Positions 53,535 through 64,000 of a stretch of DNA of 64,000 bases are shown here, in pieces. The stretch comes from Chimaeribacter coloradensis (GTDB lineage: Bacteria; Pseudomonadota; Gammaproteobacteria; Enterobacterales; Enterobacteriaceae), in contig NZ_PJZH01000014.1 of assembly GCF_002858715.1 (NCBI RefSeq), forward strand, positions 1 through 64,000, written 5' to 3'. Position 1 is the stretch's first letter. Every line of letters begins with the position of its first letter. A program made the position numbers and the translations under genes. The notes under the pieces are model-generated. The model did not search any database and was not told the DNA's origin. It was given only the letters and a program-made list of their open reading frames with translations.

Positions 53535-53560
53535 AAAAGGGAGGCCGGCGCCTCCCTTTT
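53535..53560 (-). terminator. Terminator after mpl
   Basis: AAAAGGGAGGC-CGGC-GCCTCCCTTTT; on the minus strand followed by TCTTTT. Symmetric, may work both ways. Confidence 0.85.
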
Positions 53561-53580
53561 ATTATTCTCTTTGCGGATAT

Positions 53581-54948
53581 TCAGCGCGCAGCTTTTGCCG
53601 CCAGCTTCTCCAGCAACTTCGTGTGGATGCCGCCGAAACCGCCGTTGCTCATCACCAGAATATGGTCACCCGGGTGGGCCGCCTTCACCACCATATCGGC
53701 CAGCGTATCCACATCCGCGCTCCAGTGCGCCGGTTGAATACACTCTTCCGCCACTTCCGTGACCAGCCACGGAATATGTTGCGGCTGGAACAGGAAGACC
53801 TCATCAGCCCGGCCAAGGGAGGGTGCCAGCTCGTTTTTGCACATCCCCATTTTCATGGTATTGGAACGCGGCTCCAGCACCGCCAGAATGCGCGCGGTGC
53901 CGCCCACTTTACTGCGCAGCGCTGCCAGCGTCGCCAGAATGGCCGTAGGGTGGTGGGCAAAGTCGTCATACACCGTGACGCCATCGGCTTCGCCGCGCAG
54001 TTCGAGGCGGCGGCGCGCATTGATAAAGGTGTCCAGCGCCCGGCAGGCATCGGCCGGCAACACCCCTACATGGCGGGCAGCGGCGATGGCCATCAGGCCG
54101 TTATGCATATTATGCTCACCCACCAGCGACCAGTTCACCTCGCCAACCCGCTCACCGTTGAGAAACACCTCAAACCGGCTGGCATCCGGCGTCAGCTTGG
54201 CGGCACGCCATGCGCCGCTTTCACCCAGCAGCTCCTGCTCGCTCCAGCAGCCCATCGCCATCACCTGTTTCAGGTGGGTGTCGTTATCCGGCAGGATGAT
54301 TTTGCCTTTGCCCGGTACCAGACGCACCAGATGGTGGAACTGCTTCTGGATCGCTTTCAGATCGTCAAAGATGTCAGCGTGATCAAACTCCAGGTTATTC
54401 AGGATCAAGGTGCGCGGGCTGTAATGCACAAACTTGGAGCGCTTATCGAAGAAGGCGCAGTCGTACTCATCCGCCTCGATCACAAAGAACGGGCTGTTGC
54501 CCAGCCGGGCGGAGACATCAAAGTTCCCCGGCACACCACCAATCACGAAGCCCGGCTGGTAGCCGCAGGCCTCCAGGATCCAGGTGGCCATCCCGGCGGT
54601 GGTGGTTTTGCCATGCGTACCGGCTACGGCGATGACCCAGCGATCGTGCAGGACATCATCATGCAGCCATTGCGGGCCGGACATATACCGGATGCCGCGC
54701 TCCAGCACCGCCTCCACACAGGGGTTACCGCGTGACATGGCATTGCCGATGATCACCAGGTCCGGCGCGGGGTCAAGCTGTGCCGGATCGTATCCCTGAA
54801 TAAGGTTGATGCCCTGGCTCTCCAGCAGCGTGCTCATCGGCGGATAGACGTTATCGTCTGAACCGGTTACGTCATGGCCCAGGGAGCGGGCCAGCATCGC
54901 CAGCCCGCCCATAAAGGTGCCGCAGATACCAAGAATATGAATACGCAT
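53581..54948 (-). CDS. mpl: Mpl, UDP-MurNAc:tripeptide ligase
   Basis: 455 residues (E. coli 457). Mur ligase with P-loop GTHGKTTT 110-117 and N-terminal Rossmann GICGTFMGG. Rejoins recycled L-Ala-gamma-D-Glu-meso-Dap to UDP-MurNAc in peptidoglycan recycling. Divergent from fbp, the E. coli arrangement. Confidence 0.97.
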   Translation of the reverse strand: MRIHILGICGTFMGGLAMLARSLGHDVTGSDDNVYPPMSTLLESQGINLIQGYDPAQLDPAPDLVIIGNAMSRGNPCVEAVLERGIRYMSGPQWLHDDVLHDRWVIAVAGTHGKTTTAGMATWILEACGYQPGFVIGGVPGNFDVSARLGNSPFFVIEADEYDCAFFDKRSKFVHYSPRTLILNNLEFDHADIFDDLKAIQKQFHHLVRLVPGKGKIILPDNDTHLKQVMAMGCWSEQELLGESGAWRAAKLTPDASRFEVFLNGERVGEVNWSLVGEHNMHNGLMAIAAARHVGVLPADACRALDTFINARRRLELRGEADGVTVYDDFAHHPTAILATLAALRSKVGGTARILAVLEPRSNTMKMGMCKNELAPSLGRADEVFLFQPQHIPWLVTEVAEECIQPAHWSADVDTLADMVVKAAHPGDHILVMSNGGFGGIHTKLLEKLAAKAAR

Positions 54949-55118
54949 ATTATTTCCATTAGATCACGTCAGGTCAGCCGGTATTCTACCGCTCGGAATC
55001 GTCCAGAAGAAATGGATTTGCCTATGAATCGTCCATATCTTTACGTTAAACTCATTTCGCTTATGTTGGTGGTTTGTATAAAAAACCACTTTCCATCATT
55101 AGATTCAGGGATTGTGTC

Positions 55119-56117
55119 ATGAAAACGTTAGGCGAATTCATTGTCGAGAAGCAGCACGACTTCCCCCACGCCACAGGTGAACTGACGGCGTTGCTCTCCG
55201 CGATTAAACTCGGTGCCAAAATTATCCATCGGGATATCAATAAAGCCGGGCTGGTCGATATTCTGGGTACCAGTGGCGTATCAAACGTTCAGGGCGAAGT
55301 GCAGATGAAACTCGATCTGTTCGCCAACGAAAAGCTGAAAGCGGCACTGAAAGCACGCGGTGAAGTCGCCGGGATCGCGTCAGAAGAAGAAGATGAGATT
55401 GTGATCTTCGAAGGCGCAGAAGATGCAAAATATGTGGTGCTGATGGACCCGCTGGACGGCTCCTCAAACATTGACGTCAACGTGTCAGTGGGCACCATTT
55501 TCTCCATCTACCGCCGTATCAGCCCGATCGGCACGCCGGTGAAGGAAGAGGACTTCCTGCAACCAGGCAGCGCCCAGGTGGCGGCAGGCTATGTGGTGTA
55601 TGGCTCCTCGACCATGCTGGTCTACACCACCGGCTGCGGCGTCCACGCCTTTACCTATGACCCATCCCTGGGCGTGTTCTGCCTCTCCCACGAGAAAGTC
55701 TGCTTCCCGGAAAAAGGCAACATGTACTCCATCAACGAAGGGAACTACATTAAATTCCCGCTCGGGGTGAAGAAGTACATCAAATATTGCCAGGAGCAGG
55801 ATGAAGTCACCCAGCGCCCTTACACCTCACGTTACATCGGCTCGCTGGTGGCGGATTTCCACCGCAACCTGCTGAAGGGCGGCATCTACATCTACCCAAG
55901 CACCGCCTCGCACCCGAAAGGGAAACTGCGCCTGCTGTATGAGTGCAACCCGATGGCCTTCCTGGCAGAACAGGCGGGCGGCAAGGCCAGCGACGGCATG
56001 CGCCGCATCCTCGACATTACGCCGGAATCCCTGCACCAGCGCGCGCCGTTCTTTGTCGGCACCCGCTCAATGGTGGAAGACGCCGAGCGCTTTATCGAGC
56101 AGTACCCGGACAACTGA
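55119..56117 (+). CDS. fbp: Fructose-1,6-bisphosphatase class 1
   Basis: 332 residues from ATG 55119, E. coli length; AGGGA 7 bases upstream; the frame to 55074 is not conserved. Metal site: ASEEEDEI (88-94) and DPLDGSSN 110-117. Gluconeogenic hydrolysis of fructose-1,6-bisphosphate. Confidence 0.97.
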   Translation: MKTLGEFIVEKQHDFPHATGELTALLSAIKLGAKIIHRDINKAGLVDILGTSGVSNVQGEVQMKLDLFANEKLKAALKARGEVAGIASEEEDEIVIFEGAEDAKYVVLMDPLDGSSNIDVNVSVGTIFSIYRRISPIGTPVKEEDFLQPGSAQVAAGYVVYGSSTMLVYTTGCGVHAFTYDPSLGVFCLSHEKVCFPEKGNMYSINEGNYIKFPLGVKKYIKYCQEQDEVTQRPYTSRYIGSLVADFHRNLLKGGIYIYPSTASHPKGKLRLLYECNPMAFLAEQAGGKASDGMRRILDITPESLHQRAPFFVGTRSMVEDAERFIEQYPDN

Positions 56118-56143
56118 TTCGCACCACGTGGCACACTCCTGAA

Positions 56144-56169
56144 GGGCGATCGGCAGATCGCCCTTTTTT
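56144..56169 (+). terminator. Terminator after fbp
   Basis: GGGCGAT-CGGCAG-ATCGCCC followed by T6. Confidence 0.9.
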
Positions 56170-56291
56170 ATGTGCAGCGCCCGTACCCGGCAGGGGAAGG
56201 ATAAGTCTGAAAGTACCGGCGGCGGCGGCCCGGGCATTTTGCGGCAGGCTGACTGCATGTTAAAAGGACAGGCATTCATAAAAGAGTTGGC

Positions 56292-56297
56292 TATAAT
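56292..56297 (+). promoter_or_regulatory. Candidate -10 box for ppa
   Basis: Consensus TATAAT 41 bases before the ppa ATG, but no convincing -35 box at 16-18 bases upstream. Confidence 0.5.
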
Positions 56298-56337
56298 AGC
56301 CGGCACTCTAATTCTGGTTCGATGAAAGGAAACCACT

Positions 56338-56865
56338 ATGAGCTTGAACAACGTACCGGCGGGTAAAGATCTTCCGGAAGACATCTATGTAGTGATTGAG
56401 ATCCCGGCCAACGCGGACCCGATCAAATATGAAATCGACAAAGAAACCGGCGCCCTGTTCGTTGACCGTTTCATGTCCACCGCGATGTTCTATCCGTGCA
56501 ACTACGGCTACATCAACAATACCCTGTCCCTGGATGGTGACCCGGTAGATGTGCTGGTGCCGACCCCGTACCCGCTGCAACCAGGCTCCGTGATCCGTTG
56601 CCGCCCGGTTGGCGTACTGAAAATGTCAGACGAAGCGGGCGAAGATGCCAAGCTGGTGGCCGTGCCGCACAGCAAGCTGACCAAAGAGTACGATCACATC
56701 AACGATGTGAACGACCTGCCGGAACTGCTGCGCGCCCAGATCGCCCACTTCTTCGAACACTACAAAGACCTGGAAAAAGGGAAATGGGTGAAAGTCGACG
56801 GTTGGGAAAATGCTGACGCAGCGAAAGCTGAAATCGTGGCCTCTTTTGAGCGCGCGAAGAAGTAA
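56338..56865 (+). CDS. ppa: Inorganic pyrophosphatase
   Basis: 175 residues (E. coli 176). Metal-binding DGDPVDVLV with Asp66, Asp68, Asp71. Hexameric cytoplasmic enzyme that pulls biosynthetic reactions forward. GAAAGGA upstream. Monocistronic, flanked by terminators. Confidence 0.97.
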   Translation: MSLNNVPAGKDLPEDIYVVIEIPANADPIKYEIDKETGALFVDRFMSTAMFYPCNYGYINNTLSLDGDPVDVLVPTPYPLQPGSVIRCRPVGVLKMSDEAGEDAKLVAVPHSKLTKEYDHINDVNDLPELLRAQIAHFFEHYKDLEKGKWVKVDGWENADAAKAEIVASFERAKK

Positions 56866-56898
56866 GCCACGCCTGCCCGGTTTTACGGCATGAGATGT

Positions 56899-56929
56899 AA
56901 AAACACCGCTCAGTGAGCGGTGTTTTTTT
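56899..56929. terminator. Bidirectional terminator between ppa and ytfP
   Basis: AAAAACACCGCTCA-GTGAGCGGTGTTTTTTT, symmetric stem between convergent genes. Confidence 0.9.
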
Positions 56930-56949
56930 ATGGGTTGACGGCGCGGCCG

Positions 56950-57300
56950 TTACTCCGCGCGTGGTTCACGCGTCAGCCAGTTACCACTGGCGATGCGCGG
57001 TACGCCCTCCAGCGAGCGCTTATAAATATAGATCCATGCGCTGCCATAGGGCGTTGCAATCAACTCCCGGCGGTAGTCCTTGGTATTGCTTTTCAGCTCA
57101 TCCAGTTCTGCCAGAATACCGGCGTTAATCCGGTAGACTTCGCAGTAAATGGTGCCCTCACCGGGAACCGCCGCCGGATACTGCCCCAGATCATAGAGGT
57201 TGAACCCTTCCAACTCATGATCGCCCAACCATTGGGCGTTGGTCATCCAGTGACTGTTACCCTGCTTGCGGCGCAAGCTGCCGTAGACAATTATTCGCAT
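56950..57300 (-). CDS. ytfP: YtfP, gamma-glutamylcyclotransferase-like protein
   Basis: 116 residues (E. coli 113). GGCT/AIG2-like barrel with the substrate loop VYGSLRRKQGN and Glu in the LDELKSNTKDYRR region. Biochemical role unproven. Two bases after tamB ends, so part of the tamA-tamB-ytfP operon. Confidence 0.92.
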   Translation of the reverse strand: MRIIVYGSLRRKQGNSHWMTNAQWLGDHELEGFNLYDLGQYPAAVPGEGTIYCEVYRINAGILAELDELKSNTKDYRRELIATPYGSAWIYIYKRSLEGVPRIASGNWLTREPRAE

Positions 57301-57302
57301 CG

Positions 57303-60300
57303 TTAAAACTCAAACTGATAGAGCAAATCTAATGCCTGGTCGAGGCCAGACACCGCTTCCAGATACAATTTCGGCATTAACCGGTAACGTAACGTCAGGG
57401 TCGCCAAAGAATCAAATATCCCTACACCATATTTTACCTGCAGGCCGGGCAGCACATAACCGCTGACCACCACCTGGGAGCTGTCGCCCACCCCGGCGGT
57501 ATCCAGGGCCAGGTTACTTACCCCGAACGCCTCGCCGATTTTACCCACAAGTTTACCACTTTGTGCAACCCCTAATCCGACCAGCATCGAGGTCATCATA
57601 CTGCTGTCGGTGCCGGTGTCATCCAGCCCCTGGCCGCGCAGCAGGTAAGAGAGCGCTTCCTGCTGTGACATCGCCGGATCGGAGAAGATCTCCAGCTTCG
57701 GCTCATCGGCAGTGCCGGTGACTTTCACCCCGGCCACCACATCATTCTCGGTGGATTCCGGGTTACGGATCGCCTCGATGTTCAGCAGCGGTTGCGCCGG
57801 CGGGCCGGAGAAGAGCAACTGCCCTTTGCGCACCAGCAGATCCTGCCCATAGGCGTGGAAGCGGCCGGATGGGATATCGATCTGCCCGTTCAGCCCCAGC
57901 CCCTGCTGATCCTGTACCACTTTCAGCGCACCTTTCAGCTTGGCCCGCAAACCAAAGGCATCGAGCCGCACATTATCCCCGATGTTAACCGTCAGGTTGC
58001 TGTTGATCGGGATCGACGCTTTTTTGGTTTCGATCGGCTGATGTTGATCGTTGAGCATCACCTCATCCGACGAGACGCCCACCGCGCTCTCCGGCAGATC
58101 CTGCACCGTGATGCGCGCCCACGGGATGTCCACGTTGCCGCTCAGGGAAAAGAGCTGCGGCGTGGCCTCAAACACCAGATCGGGCGAGACATCCAGCCGC
58201 ACCATCGGCGGCACGGTGACGCGCACCTTGTCCCCTTTCGCGGCGATGCGCGCACGCCAGGCATCAATCTGCGCCCAGTCGGCGTTACCGGCCAGCGACA
58301 GCTGACCCTGCGTGGTCTGGATCAGGCCGTTCAGCGTGGAATTATCGCCGTTGAAGGTCAGGCCCAGGCGGCCGCTGCTGATGTCGAACGGCATCCAGGC
58401 ACCGTCAATATCCACATCACTCAGCGCCATCTGCCCATACACCAGCGGGCGCTGGGCCGTGCCGCCCAGCCGCAGAGTGGCGTTCAGCAGACCCTTCGCT
58501 TTCTCATCGCTTGAGAGCACCGGGTTAAGCATCGCCAGCGAAATATTATTGATGCTGACATTGCCTGAAATGCCGCGGCGGCGCTGTGGGTCAGTGATCT
58601 GCACATCCCCGGCCAGCTGGCCATTGTTGGCAATCTTAATCAGCCAGCCGAGCTGCGCCCGGCCATTCACCAGCCCGGCAGAGAGGTTGAGCGTGTCGAA
58701 GTCCACCGGCAGGGTTTTGCCCTGCACGTTCTGGCGCACTTTCACCCCTTTGCCGGAGAGGGAGACCGTGGCCTGCGGCAGCCCGCCCGTGGCTTTCCAG
58801 CTGACATCGGCCTTGCCGTTAAAGATGCCGCTGAGCTGGGTGTCATCGGTCAGGTAAGGTTTGGCTATCGCCAGATCCAGGCGGTTGAGCACCACACTGG
58901 CCTGCCCGCTGGCCCCGGCCTCGATGGTTTTCGGTACGCAGAGTTCCACATTCGGGTTCAGCCAGCAGTGCGGGCCGACGGTGACCCGTTGTTCGCTGTT
59001 GAAATACTCCAGCGCCAGGGTCCGGCTGAGGCGCACTTCGCCGACCGGCGTATCAAAGCGGGTATTGTTCAGGGTGCCCTGCCAGCGCTGGGTCTGGCGG
59101 TCAAAACTGCCTGCCAGCGCCAGCTGGCCGGAGACCGGTTTGCCGTCGATGCGCAGCTGCATCTGGTGCTGTTTCTCACTGCCTGTGGCCTCCAGCGTTA
59201 ACTGGCGGATCGCCAGGGAGGCCTGCGTCAGCTGCTGCACCCGAACCGCCAGTTCGCCCTGAATCTGCTCGCCGGAGCGCACGTCCCCTTTCACGTTCAC
59301 GCTGTTGATGCGCAGTTCCTGCCAGCGTAACCGGCTGGCGGTGAGATCGGCCAGCACCTGCGGTGCCTTGAGGTTACCGCGCAGTTTCAGGCTGCCCTTC
59401 GCCACGCCGCCCAGCCCCGGCAGGGCGTTATCCAGTGCAGGGGCATCGATCAGCGCGTCCAGCGCCCAGTTCTCATCCAGCTTGCCCTTCACATCCACCA
59501 CGTTGCGGCCGAGCGCCAGGTGCATCTGCGGAATGTCCCACTGCCCGGCGGCGTTGCCGCTGAGCTGGCCGCGCGCCTCGACCTTGTTCTGCCGCACGTT
59601 ACCGTCAAGTTGCAGTTCAGGGATGCGGAACTGCATGTTGCCGCCATAGAGGCTGCCCCGGGTCACGATCTTGCCGCGCAGGGTCGCCGGCCACTCCGGC
59701 CACTGTTTCGCGGTATTGATGCCGTCCAGCGTCAGCACGGTGTTCCAGCTGATCGCCTTGCTCCAGTCCACCACCCCGCTGAGGTCGGTATTGCCCTGAA
59801 GCGCCGCCACCCGCAGCCGTGCCAGCCGGAACTGCTCAACCGTGCCGCTGCCGTCCAGCGTGACCGTGGCAGGCGGCAGCCCGGCACCGCGGATGTCAGA
59901 ACGCAGGCCAAGCCGGTAATCCACCGCCTTGCCGCTGAGGCTGAGGTCGATGTCCTTCACCTGATACTGCGGCTCCCCCACCAGCGGCCAGCGCAGTTCC
60001 TCACTCTTCAGGGAAAGCGCCAGCGGCAGCCCCGCTTCAGCCAGCTGGGTTTGCACCGTCAGCGTGCTGCGCACCGGGCCGGAGAGGTTCAGCGCCACGT
60101 TCAGTTTGTCACGCAGGCCACCGCCCACCGTCAGCCGTGCTTTCTCACCCTTGACCGGGTCGACGTTCAGCGTGCTGTTAACGTTCATCGCCAGCGGCCA
60201 GTTACCGCTGAGCGTGGCCTGGCCGCGGGCATTCAGTGTGCCCTGCGGGGAGTCCACATCCAGCGTATCCAGTTGCAGGTGCTGATCTTTGGTGCTGGCC

Positions 60301-61082
60301 TGCAGCAGCAGCGATGTCACCGTAACATCCGTATCGCCGGTGAGCCGCAGCTGGCGGCCGCGTATCGACTTCACGGTAATGTCCAGCGGCAGGCGGAATT
60401 CCGGCAGGTCCGGCAACAGCGGTTTGGCAAACAGCTGTTTCAGGGTCTCGCCCAATGGCGGCCCCGGTGGGGCCGGCGTGGCCGGTTCAGCCGGTTTGGT
60501 TTCAGTGACCTTCTCCAGCGCCAGCTGGGCGGCCGTCGGCAGCGCCACCAGCAGCGAGTTAATCTCTGTCGGCATCAGCGTCAGGGCGCGATCCTGCCAC
60601 TGCAGCCCGGTGCGGAACTCACCCAGCGCAATGGCGGTGTTGTCTACCGTGACCTTGACGTTATTAAGCCGCAACATCCGCAGGGTCACCGGGTAAGGCG
60701 TGCTCAGGTTACTGCTGCCGGCCTCTTCTTCCGGCTGCGGGGCAGCGGGCGTCATCTCTTTGGTATTGACTGCCACATTCACATCCTGCGCCGTCACGGC
60801 GTTGACGCACAATTGGCTGCGGCGGAAACAGGAGAGATCCAGCGAGAGATGGAACTGCCCGGCGTTGACCGTGACACCCGGCATTTTATAGCTCACGCCG
60901 GTCAGCGTCAGGGAGCGCCAGCCCCCCTCCACGCGACCGATATCCAGCCCCGGCACCCAGCGGGCGGCACTGTTGATCACCAGATGCAAACCGGTTCGTG
61001 TCCCTACCAGGAAGGCCACGCTGCTCAGCAGCAGGAGCACGACGATCAGCACGCCGAGGGAAATCTTTTTCAAGCGGCTCAT
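57303..61082 (-). CDS. tamB: TamB, inner-membrane-anchored translocation/assembly subunit
   Basis: 1259 residues, E. coli YtfN length. One N-terminal signal anchor (about 8-27), a very long repetitive beta (AsmA/Mdm31-like, bridge) region, and the conserved DUF490 end ([31 protein letters not shown]). Spans the periplasm, partners TamA; roles in autotransporter assembly and, with YhdP/YdbH, phospholipid transport. Start overlaps tamA stop by 4 bp. Confidence 0.97.
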   Translation of the reverse strand: MSRLKKISLGVLIVVLLLLSSVAFLVGTRTGLHLVINSAARWVPGLDIGRVEGGWRSLTLTGVSYKMPGVTVNAGQFHLSLDLSCFRRSQLCVNAVTAQDVNVAVNTKEMTPAAPQPEEEAGSSNLSTPYPVTLRMLRLNNVKVTVDNTAIALGEFRTGLQWQDRALTLMPTEINSLLVALPTAAQLALEKVTETKPAEPATPAPPGPPLGETLKQLFAKPLLPDLPEFRLPLDITVKSIRGRQLRLTGDTDVTVTSLLLQASTKDQHLQLDTLDVDSPQGTLNARGQATLSGNWPLAMNVNSTLNVDPVKGEKARLTVGGGLRDKLNVALNLSGPVRSTLTVQTQLAEAGLPLALSLKSEELRWPLVGEPQYQVKDIDLSLSGKAVDYRLGLRSDIRGAGLPPATVTLDGSGTVEQFRLARLRVAALQGNTDLSGVVDWSKAISWNTVLTLDGINTAKQWPEWPATLRGKIVTRGSLYGGNMQFRIPELQLDGNVRQNKVEARGQLSGNAAGQWDIPQMHLALGRNVVDVKGKLDENWALDALIDAPALDNALPGLGGVAKGSLKLRGNLKAPQVLADLTASRLRWQELRINSVNVKGDVRSGEQIQGELAVRVQQLTQASLAIRQLTLEATGSEKQHQMQLRIDGKPVSGQLALAGSFDRQTQRWQGTLNNTRFDTPVGEVRLSRTLALEYFNSEQRVTVGPHCWLNPNVELCVPKTIEAGASGQASVVLNRLDLAIAKPYLTDDTQLSGIFNGKADVSWKATGGLPQATVSLSGKGVKVRQNVQGKTLPVDFDTLNLSAGLVNGRAQLGWLIKIANNGQLAGDVQITDPQRRRGISGNVSINNISLAMLNPVLSSDEKAKGLLNATLRLGGTAQRPLVYGQMALSDVDIDGAWMPFDISSGRLGLTFNGDNSTLNGLIQTTQGQLSLAGNADWAQIDAWRARIAAKGDKVRVTVPPMVRLDVSPDLVFEATPQLFSLSGNVDIPWARITVQDLPESAVGVSSDEVMLNDQHQPIETKKASIPINSNLTVNIGDNVRLDAFGLRAKLKGALKVVQDQQGLGLNGQIDIPSGRFHAYGQDLLVRKGQLLFSGPPAQPLLNIEAIRNPESTENDVVAGVKVTGTADEPKLEIFSDPAMSQQEALSYLLRGQGLDDTGTDSSMMTSMLVGLGVAQSGKLVGKIGEAFGVSNLALDTAGVGDSSQVVVSGYVLPGLQVKYGVGIFDSLATLTLRYRLMPKLYLEAVSGLDQALDLLYQFEF

Positions 61083-62815
61083 AATTCAGGCCCCAAACCA
61101 ATGTAAAACTCCATGCCGTGCTCTTCCTGGTCGCCAATCGGGGCGGCGATATCCAGTTTCACCGGGCCGACCGGTGAGGCCCAGCGCACACCCACCCCGG
61201 CACCGGTCTTCACGTTACTCTGTTTAATGTCGTTGACCGCTTCGCCGGAATCGACAAACACCGCGCCCCACCACTTGCCGGTCACGTTGTACTGGTACTC
61301 CAGCGAGCCGGTGGCCAGCTTCGAGGCCCCGGTGAGTTTGCCTTCATCGTCCCGCGGTGAAATGGATTTGTACTGGTAGCCGCGGATGCTGCGGTCGCCC
61401 CCGGCAAAGAAGCGCAGGGAGGGCGGCACGCGTTCGAAGTCATTGGTTTCGATCCAGCCCAGATTGCCGCGCACCACAAAGCGGTGTTTCTCCGCCAGGG
61501 TACGGATCCAGACGTTTTGCGCCTGTACCACCGCAAAATCGATGTCGGAACCCCAGCCGGTATCGGAGACGTCAAGGGAGTAGCGCTGCGAGTCGCCCCA
61601 GTCCGGCATCAGCCCGCCGCGCTGGCGCGTGCGGCTGACGCTGAGACCGGGGTAGATCAGCATGGTGGTGTTGGTGACGCTGCCCTGGGTAAAGTGATCC
61701 AGGCTCCAGCGCAGGTTGATCGCTTTTTTCCAGCCGCTGGAAGCATCCCAGTAGCGCGCCACGTTGAGGGTGGTGCCGTCGGACTCGGTATCGTTGAGAT
61801 CTTCGCGCTTAAAGCCGCCCTGCACCACGTAATACTGCTCGATCGGATTTTTCAGCAGCGGGATCTTGTAGCTGAGGTCCAGCTCCTGCTCCGGCCCCGA
61901 CAGGTTCAGGGTGCTCTCCAGGCTGTGGCCGCGTGAGTTGAGCCACGGCTTTTTCCAGTTGGCTTTGATGCGCGGCCCGACGTCGGTGGAGTAGCCCACC
62001 CCGGTTTCCAGCGTATTCCGGGTACGCGGCGTGACCACCGCGTTTAACGGCAAGACCTTGTGCTCTTTGGCATTCTTGAATTCAGGGGCCACCACCACCG
62101 AGTTAAACCAGTTGGTGGCAGAGAGGCGGCGGTTCAGCTCAGCCAGGTCGCTGGCGCTGTAGTAGTCGCCCTCACGGAAGGGGACAAGGTTTTGCAGATA
62201 ATCATCACGGATTTGCGCGCCCTCAAAGGTGACGCGGCCGAAGCGGTAACGCTGCCCGGTATCGAAGTCGATGTCCCAGAACGCCTGGTGCTGGTCCTGG
62301 ATAATGCCGAGCTGGCTTTTGCGCATGGCGGCATCGAAATAGCCTTTGCGCACCGCCACGTTGGTAATGGCGCTTTTGAAACTGTCGTAGGTGCCGTGGT
62401 TAAGCTGGGTGCCTTTGACCGGGATGCTGTTTTTCTTCAGCGTCTGGTAATCCTCATCGTCTTTGCCCTGCCCTTCGATCACCACCGAGGTGCCGGCGAT
62501 TCTCACCGGTTCACCGGGCGTGACACGCGCAATCAGCACCGGCCGGCCGGGCGGCGGCGTGGCACGGTATTCAAAGTCGATGGTGGGATCGTAATACCCG
62601 AAGGGCCGCAGCCCCTGGCGGACCGCCTTATCCACGCTGGCGCGGAAACGCCCATCAGCGGTGACTTCATCACTGCCGATGGCAGAAAGCCGCACCCGCA
62701 CATTTTTCTCTAACTCCCCGCTTAACCCCTCTACCTGCAACCGCAGCGTCGCTGCATGTGCCAGAGGGGACGCCAGCAGTACACATAAAAAACTCAGTAC
62801 CCGGTTTTGTCGCAC
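61079..62815 (-). CDS. tamA: TamA, outer-membrane Omp85-family assembly protein
   Basis: 578 residues (E. coli 577). Signal peptide about 1-21 (AHA|ATL), three POTRA domains (about 22-265) and a 16-strand barrel with IRGY in [12 protein letters not shown] and the C-terminal [11 protein letters not shown] strand. Inserts outer-membrane proteins with TamB. Same superfamily as the TpsB at 9469, but a different branch. Divergent from msrA. Confidence 0.97.
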   Translation of the reverse strand: MRQNRVLSFLCVLLASPLAHAATLRLQVEGLSGELEKNVRVRLSAIGSDEVTADGRFRASVDKAVRQGLRPFGYYDPTIDFEYRATPPPGRPVLIARVTPGEPVRIAGTSVVIEGQGKDDEDYQTLKKNSIPVKGTQLNHGTYDSFKSAITNVAVRKGYFDAAMRKSQLGIIQDQHQAFWDIDFDTGQRYRFGRVTFEGAQIRDDYLQNLVPFREGDYYSASDLAELNRRLSATNWFNSVVVAPEFKNAKEHKVLPLNAVVTPRTRNTLETGVGYSTDVGPRIKANWKKPWLNSRGHSLESTLNLSGPEQELDLSYKIPLLKNPIEQYYVVQGGFKREDLNDTESDGTTLNVARYWDASSGWKKAINLRWSLDHFTQGSVTNTTMLIYPGLSVSRTRQRGGLMPDWGDSQRYSLDVSDTGWGSDIDFAVVQAQNVWIRTLAEKHRFVVRGNLGWIETNDFERVPPSLRFFAGGDRSIRGYQYKSISPRDDEGKLTGASKLATGSLEYQYNVTGKWWGAVFVDSGEAVNDIKQSNVKTGAGVGVRWASPVGPVKLDIAAPIGDQEEHGMEFYIGLGPEL

Positions 62816-63032
62816 ACGTACTCCTGGGAATGTTCACTGTCCTGTAAAGCAAAACACGCTGGCATAAAAACAGCATCAGTATGGGCGAAATCATCCCGGC
62901 TGGTAGCCGTTTACCCCTGAAATTTTGATTATCGTAAGAAAATTAATCAATAAGAGCCGATGTATTGTGTGCAAAGACGCAATCAGATACAACTAACGAT
63001 CCTTACCCTGCTATTGAACGGAGCGCCGCACG

Positions 63033-63668
63033 GTGCAAAATTTCGACAAAACTCAACCTGTTACCCCAGAAAACGCCCTGCCGGGGCGAACGACGCCGAT
63101 GCCGGTCGCGCCACTGCATGCCGTCACCGGTCACGCCATGACCCACGTCCCTGACGGCATGGAAGAGGCGATTTTTGGCATGGGCTGCTTCTGGGGCGTT
63201 GAGCGCCTGTTCTGGCAACAGCCCGGCATTCACAGCACCGCAGCCGGTTACAGCGGCGGCTATACCCCGAACCCGACTTACCGGGAAGTCTGTACCGGTG
63301 AAACCGGCCATGCGGAAGTGGTGCGGGTGGTGTTTGATCCGGCGGTGGTGAGCTACCCGCAGCTGTTACAGTTGTTCTGGGAAAACCATGACCCGGCGCA
63401 GGGGATGCGCCAGGGCGGGGACATCGGCACCCAGTACCGTTCAGCCCTCTACCCGCTCTCCCCGGCGCAGCAGGCGGCGGCGGAGCAGAGCCTCGCCGCT
63501 TTCCGCCAGGCGATGCTGGCCGCAGGGGACGCCCGCCCGATCACCACGGAGATCGTGCCGGCGCTGCCCTTCTACTATGCCGAGGATGAGCACCAGCAAT
63601 ACCTGCATAAGAACCCGGAAGGGTACTGCGGCCTCGGCGGCATCGGCGTCTGCCTGCCGCCGCACTAA
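63033..63668 (+). CDS. msrA: Peptide methionine sulfoxide reductase A
   Basis: 211 residues (E. coli 212) from GTG 63033, with GGAG 9 bases upstream. Catalytic Cys52 in GMGCFWG; recycling Cys199 and Cys207 at the C-terminus ([15 protein letters not shown]). Reduces the S-epimer of methionine sulfoxide in oxidised proteins. Confidence 0.96.
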   Translation: MQNFDKTQPVTPENALPGRTTPMPVAPLHAVTGHAMTHVPDGMEEAIFGMGCFWGVERLFWQQPGIHSTAAGYSGGYTPNPTYREVCTGETGHAEVVRVVFDPAVVSYPQLLQLFWENHDPAQGMRQGGDIGTQYRSALYPLSPAQQAAAEQSLAAFRQAMLAAGDARPITTEIVPALPFYYAEDEHQQYLHKNPEGYCGLGGIGVCLPPH

Positions 63669-63739
63669 GCCCTGAACGGCCGCCTGGGTCACCTCTTCTC
63701 CGCTGGCGGCCTTCTCGGCGCTGCTGCTATACTATGCGT

Positions 63740-63764
63740 GCTGCAAATGTAGGCTGTTTGCAGC
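63740..63764. other. Inverted repeat in the msrA-ytfL gap
   Basis: GCTGCAAA - 9 bases - TTTGCAGC, followed by ATTTCTG rather than a T-run. It lies 13 bases after a TATACT box (63728-63733), so it could be in the ytfL leader. Confidence 0.5.
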
Positions 63765-63853
63765 ATTTCTGTCTGTAATTTTAGAATTTTTCACTCAGTG
63801 TTACCCCCTGCCTTAAACGCGCCGGTCGGGAACCGGAACTAAGCGGATAAACT

Positions 63854-64000
63854 ATGCTAAACAGTATATTACTGATTCTTTTATTAATCGCCGTGAGCGC
63901 CTTTTTCTCCCTGTCGGAGATTTCGCTGGCTGCCTCACGAAAAATCAAACTTAAACTCCTGGCGGATGACGGCAGTATCAATGCCCTGCGTGTACTGAAG
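63854..64000 (+). CDS. ytfL: YtfL, CNNM/CorC-type transporter, N-terminal part only
   Basis: 49 residues before the right edge: MLNSILLILLLIAVSAFFSL then SEISLAASRKIKLKLLADDG, matching the E. coli YtfL N-terminus. First membrane segment of the DUF21 domain is visible. Family linked to metal or polyamine efflux. Weak ribosome site. Incomplete. Confidence 0.9.
   Translation, partial: MLNSILLILLLIAVSAFFSLSEISLAASRKIKLKLLADDGSINALRVLK

Overview
The window is chromosomal DNA from a member of the Enterobacterales. Almost every core protein (Pnp, InfB, FtsH, Mdh, GlmM, UbiU and others) reads at or very near Escherichia coli length, with catalytic residues often at identical numbers. Gene order combines two blocks that are far apart in E. 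coli K-12: yhbO to ispB/sfsB, and mdh-argR-yhcN plus mpl/fbp/ppa/tamBA/msrA/ytfL. pmrAB sits between dacB and obgE. From memory this layout fits the Serratia/Yersinia side of the order (Yersiniaceae) better than E. coli or Salmonella; I cannot name the species. I saw no rRNA, CRISPR array, prophage or insertion sequence.

Layout. (1) 1-16228, minus strand, accessory: a fimbrial chaperone-usher operon (major pilin, chaperone, usher, tip adhesin) running straight into a two-partner secretion pair: a FhaC-type outer-membrane transporter and a giant FHA/CdiA-like exoprotein whose C-terminus is cut by the left edge. The visible 3141 residues end in a PKPDD proline-rich tract and three families of tandem repeats with exact periods of 71, 42 and 46 residues. 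The gene set is that of the Bordetella fim/fha locus. (2) 16229-16955: AT-rich intergenic region. (3) 16956-22771: yhbO, yhbP, yhbQ, yhbS and the O2-independent ubiquinone genes ubiT and ubiUV, then yhbW. (4) 22834-35230: RNA metabolism and translation on the minus strand: deaD, yrbN, nlpI, pnp, rpsO, truB, rbfA, infB, nusA, rimP, tRNA-fMet, tRNA-Leu. (5) 35315-41828: secG, glmM, folP, ftsH, rlmE, yhbY, greA. (6) 42088-49366: dacB, pmrA, pmrB, then obgE, yhbE, rpmA, rplU and divergent ispB. (7) 49765-53441: sfsB, mdh, argR and two tandem yhcN-like genes followed by a small degenerate-looking relative. (8) 53581-64000: mpl, fbp, ppa, ytfP, tamB, tamA, msrA and the start of ytfL, cut by the right edge.

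How the parts work together. Regions 3-8 are ordinary housekeeping. nusA, infB, rbfA, truB, rpsO and pnp form the classic translation/RNA-decay operon. tamA and tamB, overlapping by 4 bp, form the translocation and assembly module of the envelope. pmrA and pmrB follow dacB by 3 bp, so a lipid-A-modification regulator may be co-transcribed with a cell-wall peptidase. The most unusual part is region 1, where a pilus and a very large secreted adhesin appear to be built from one transcript. The decisive C-terminus of the exoprotein lies outside the window.
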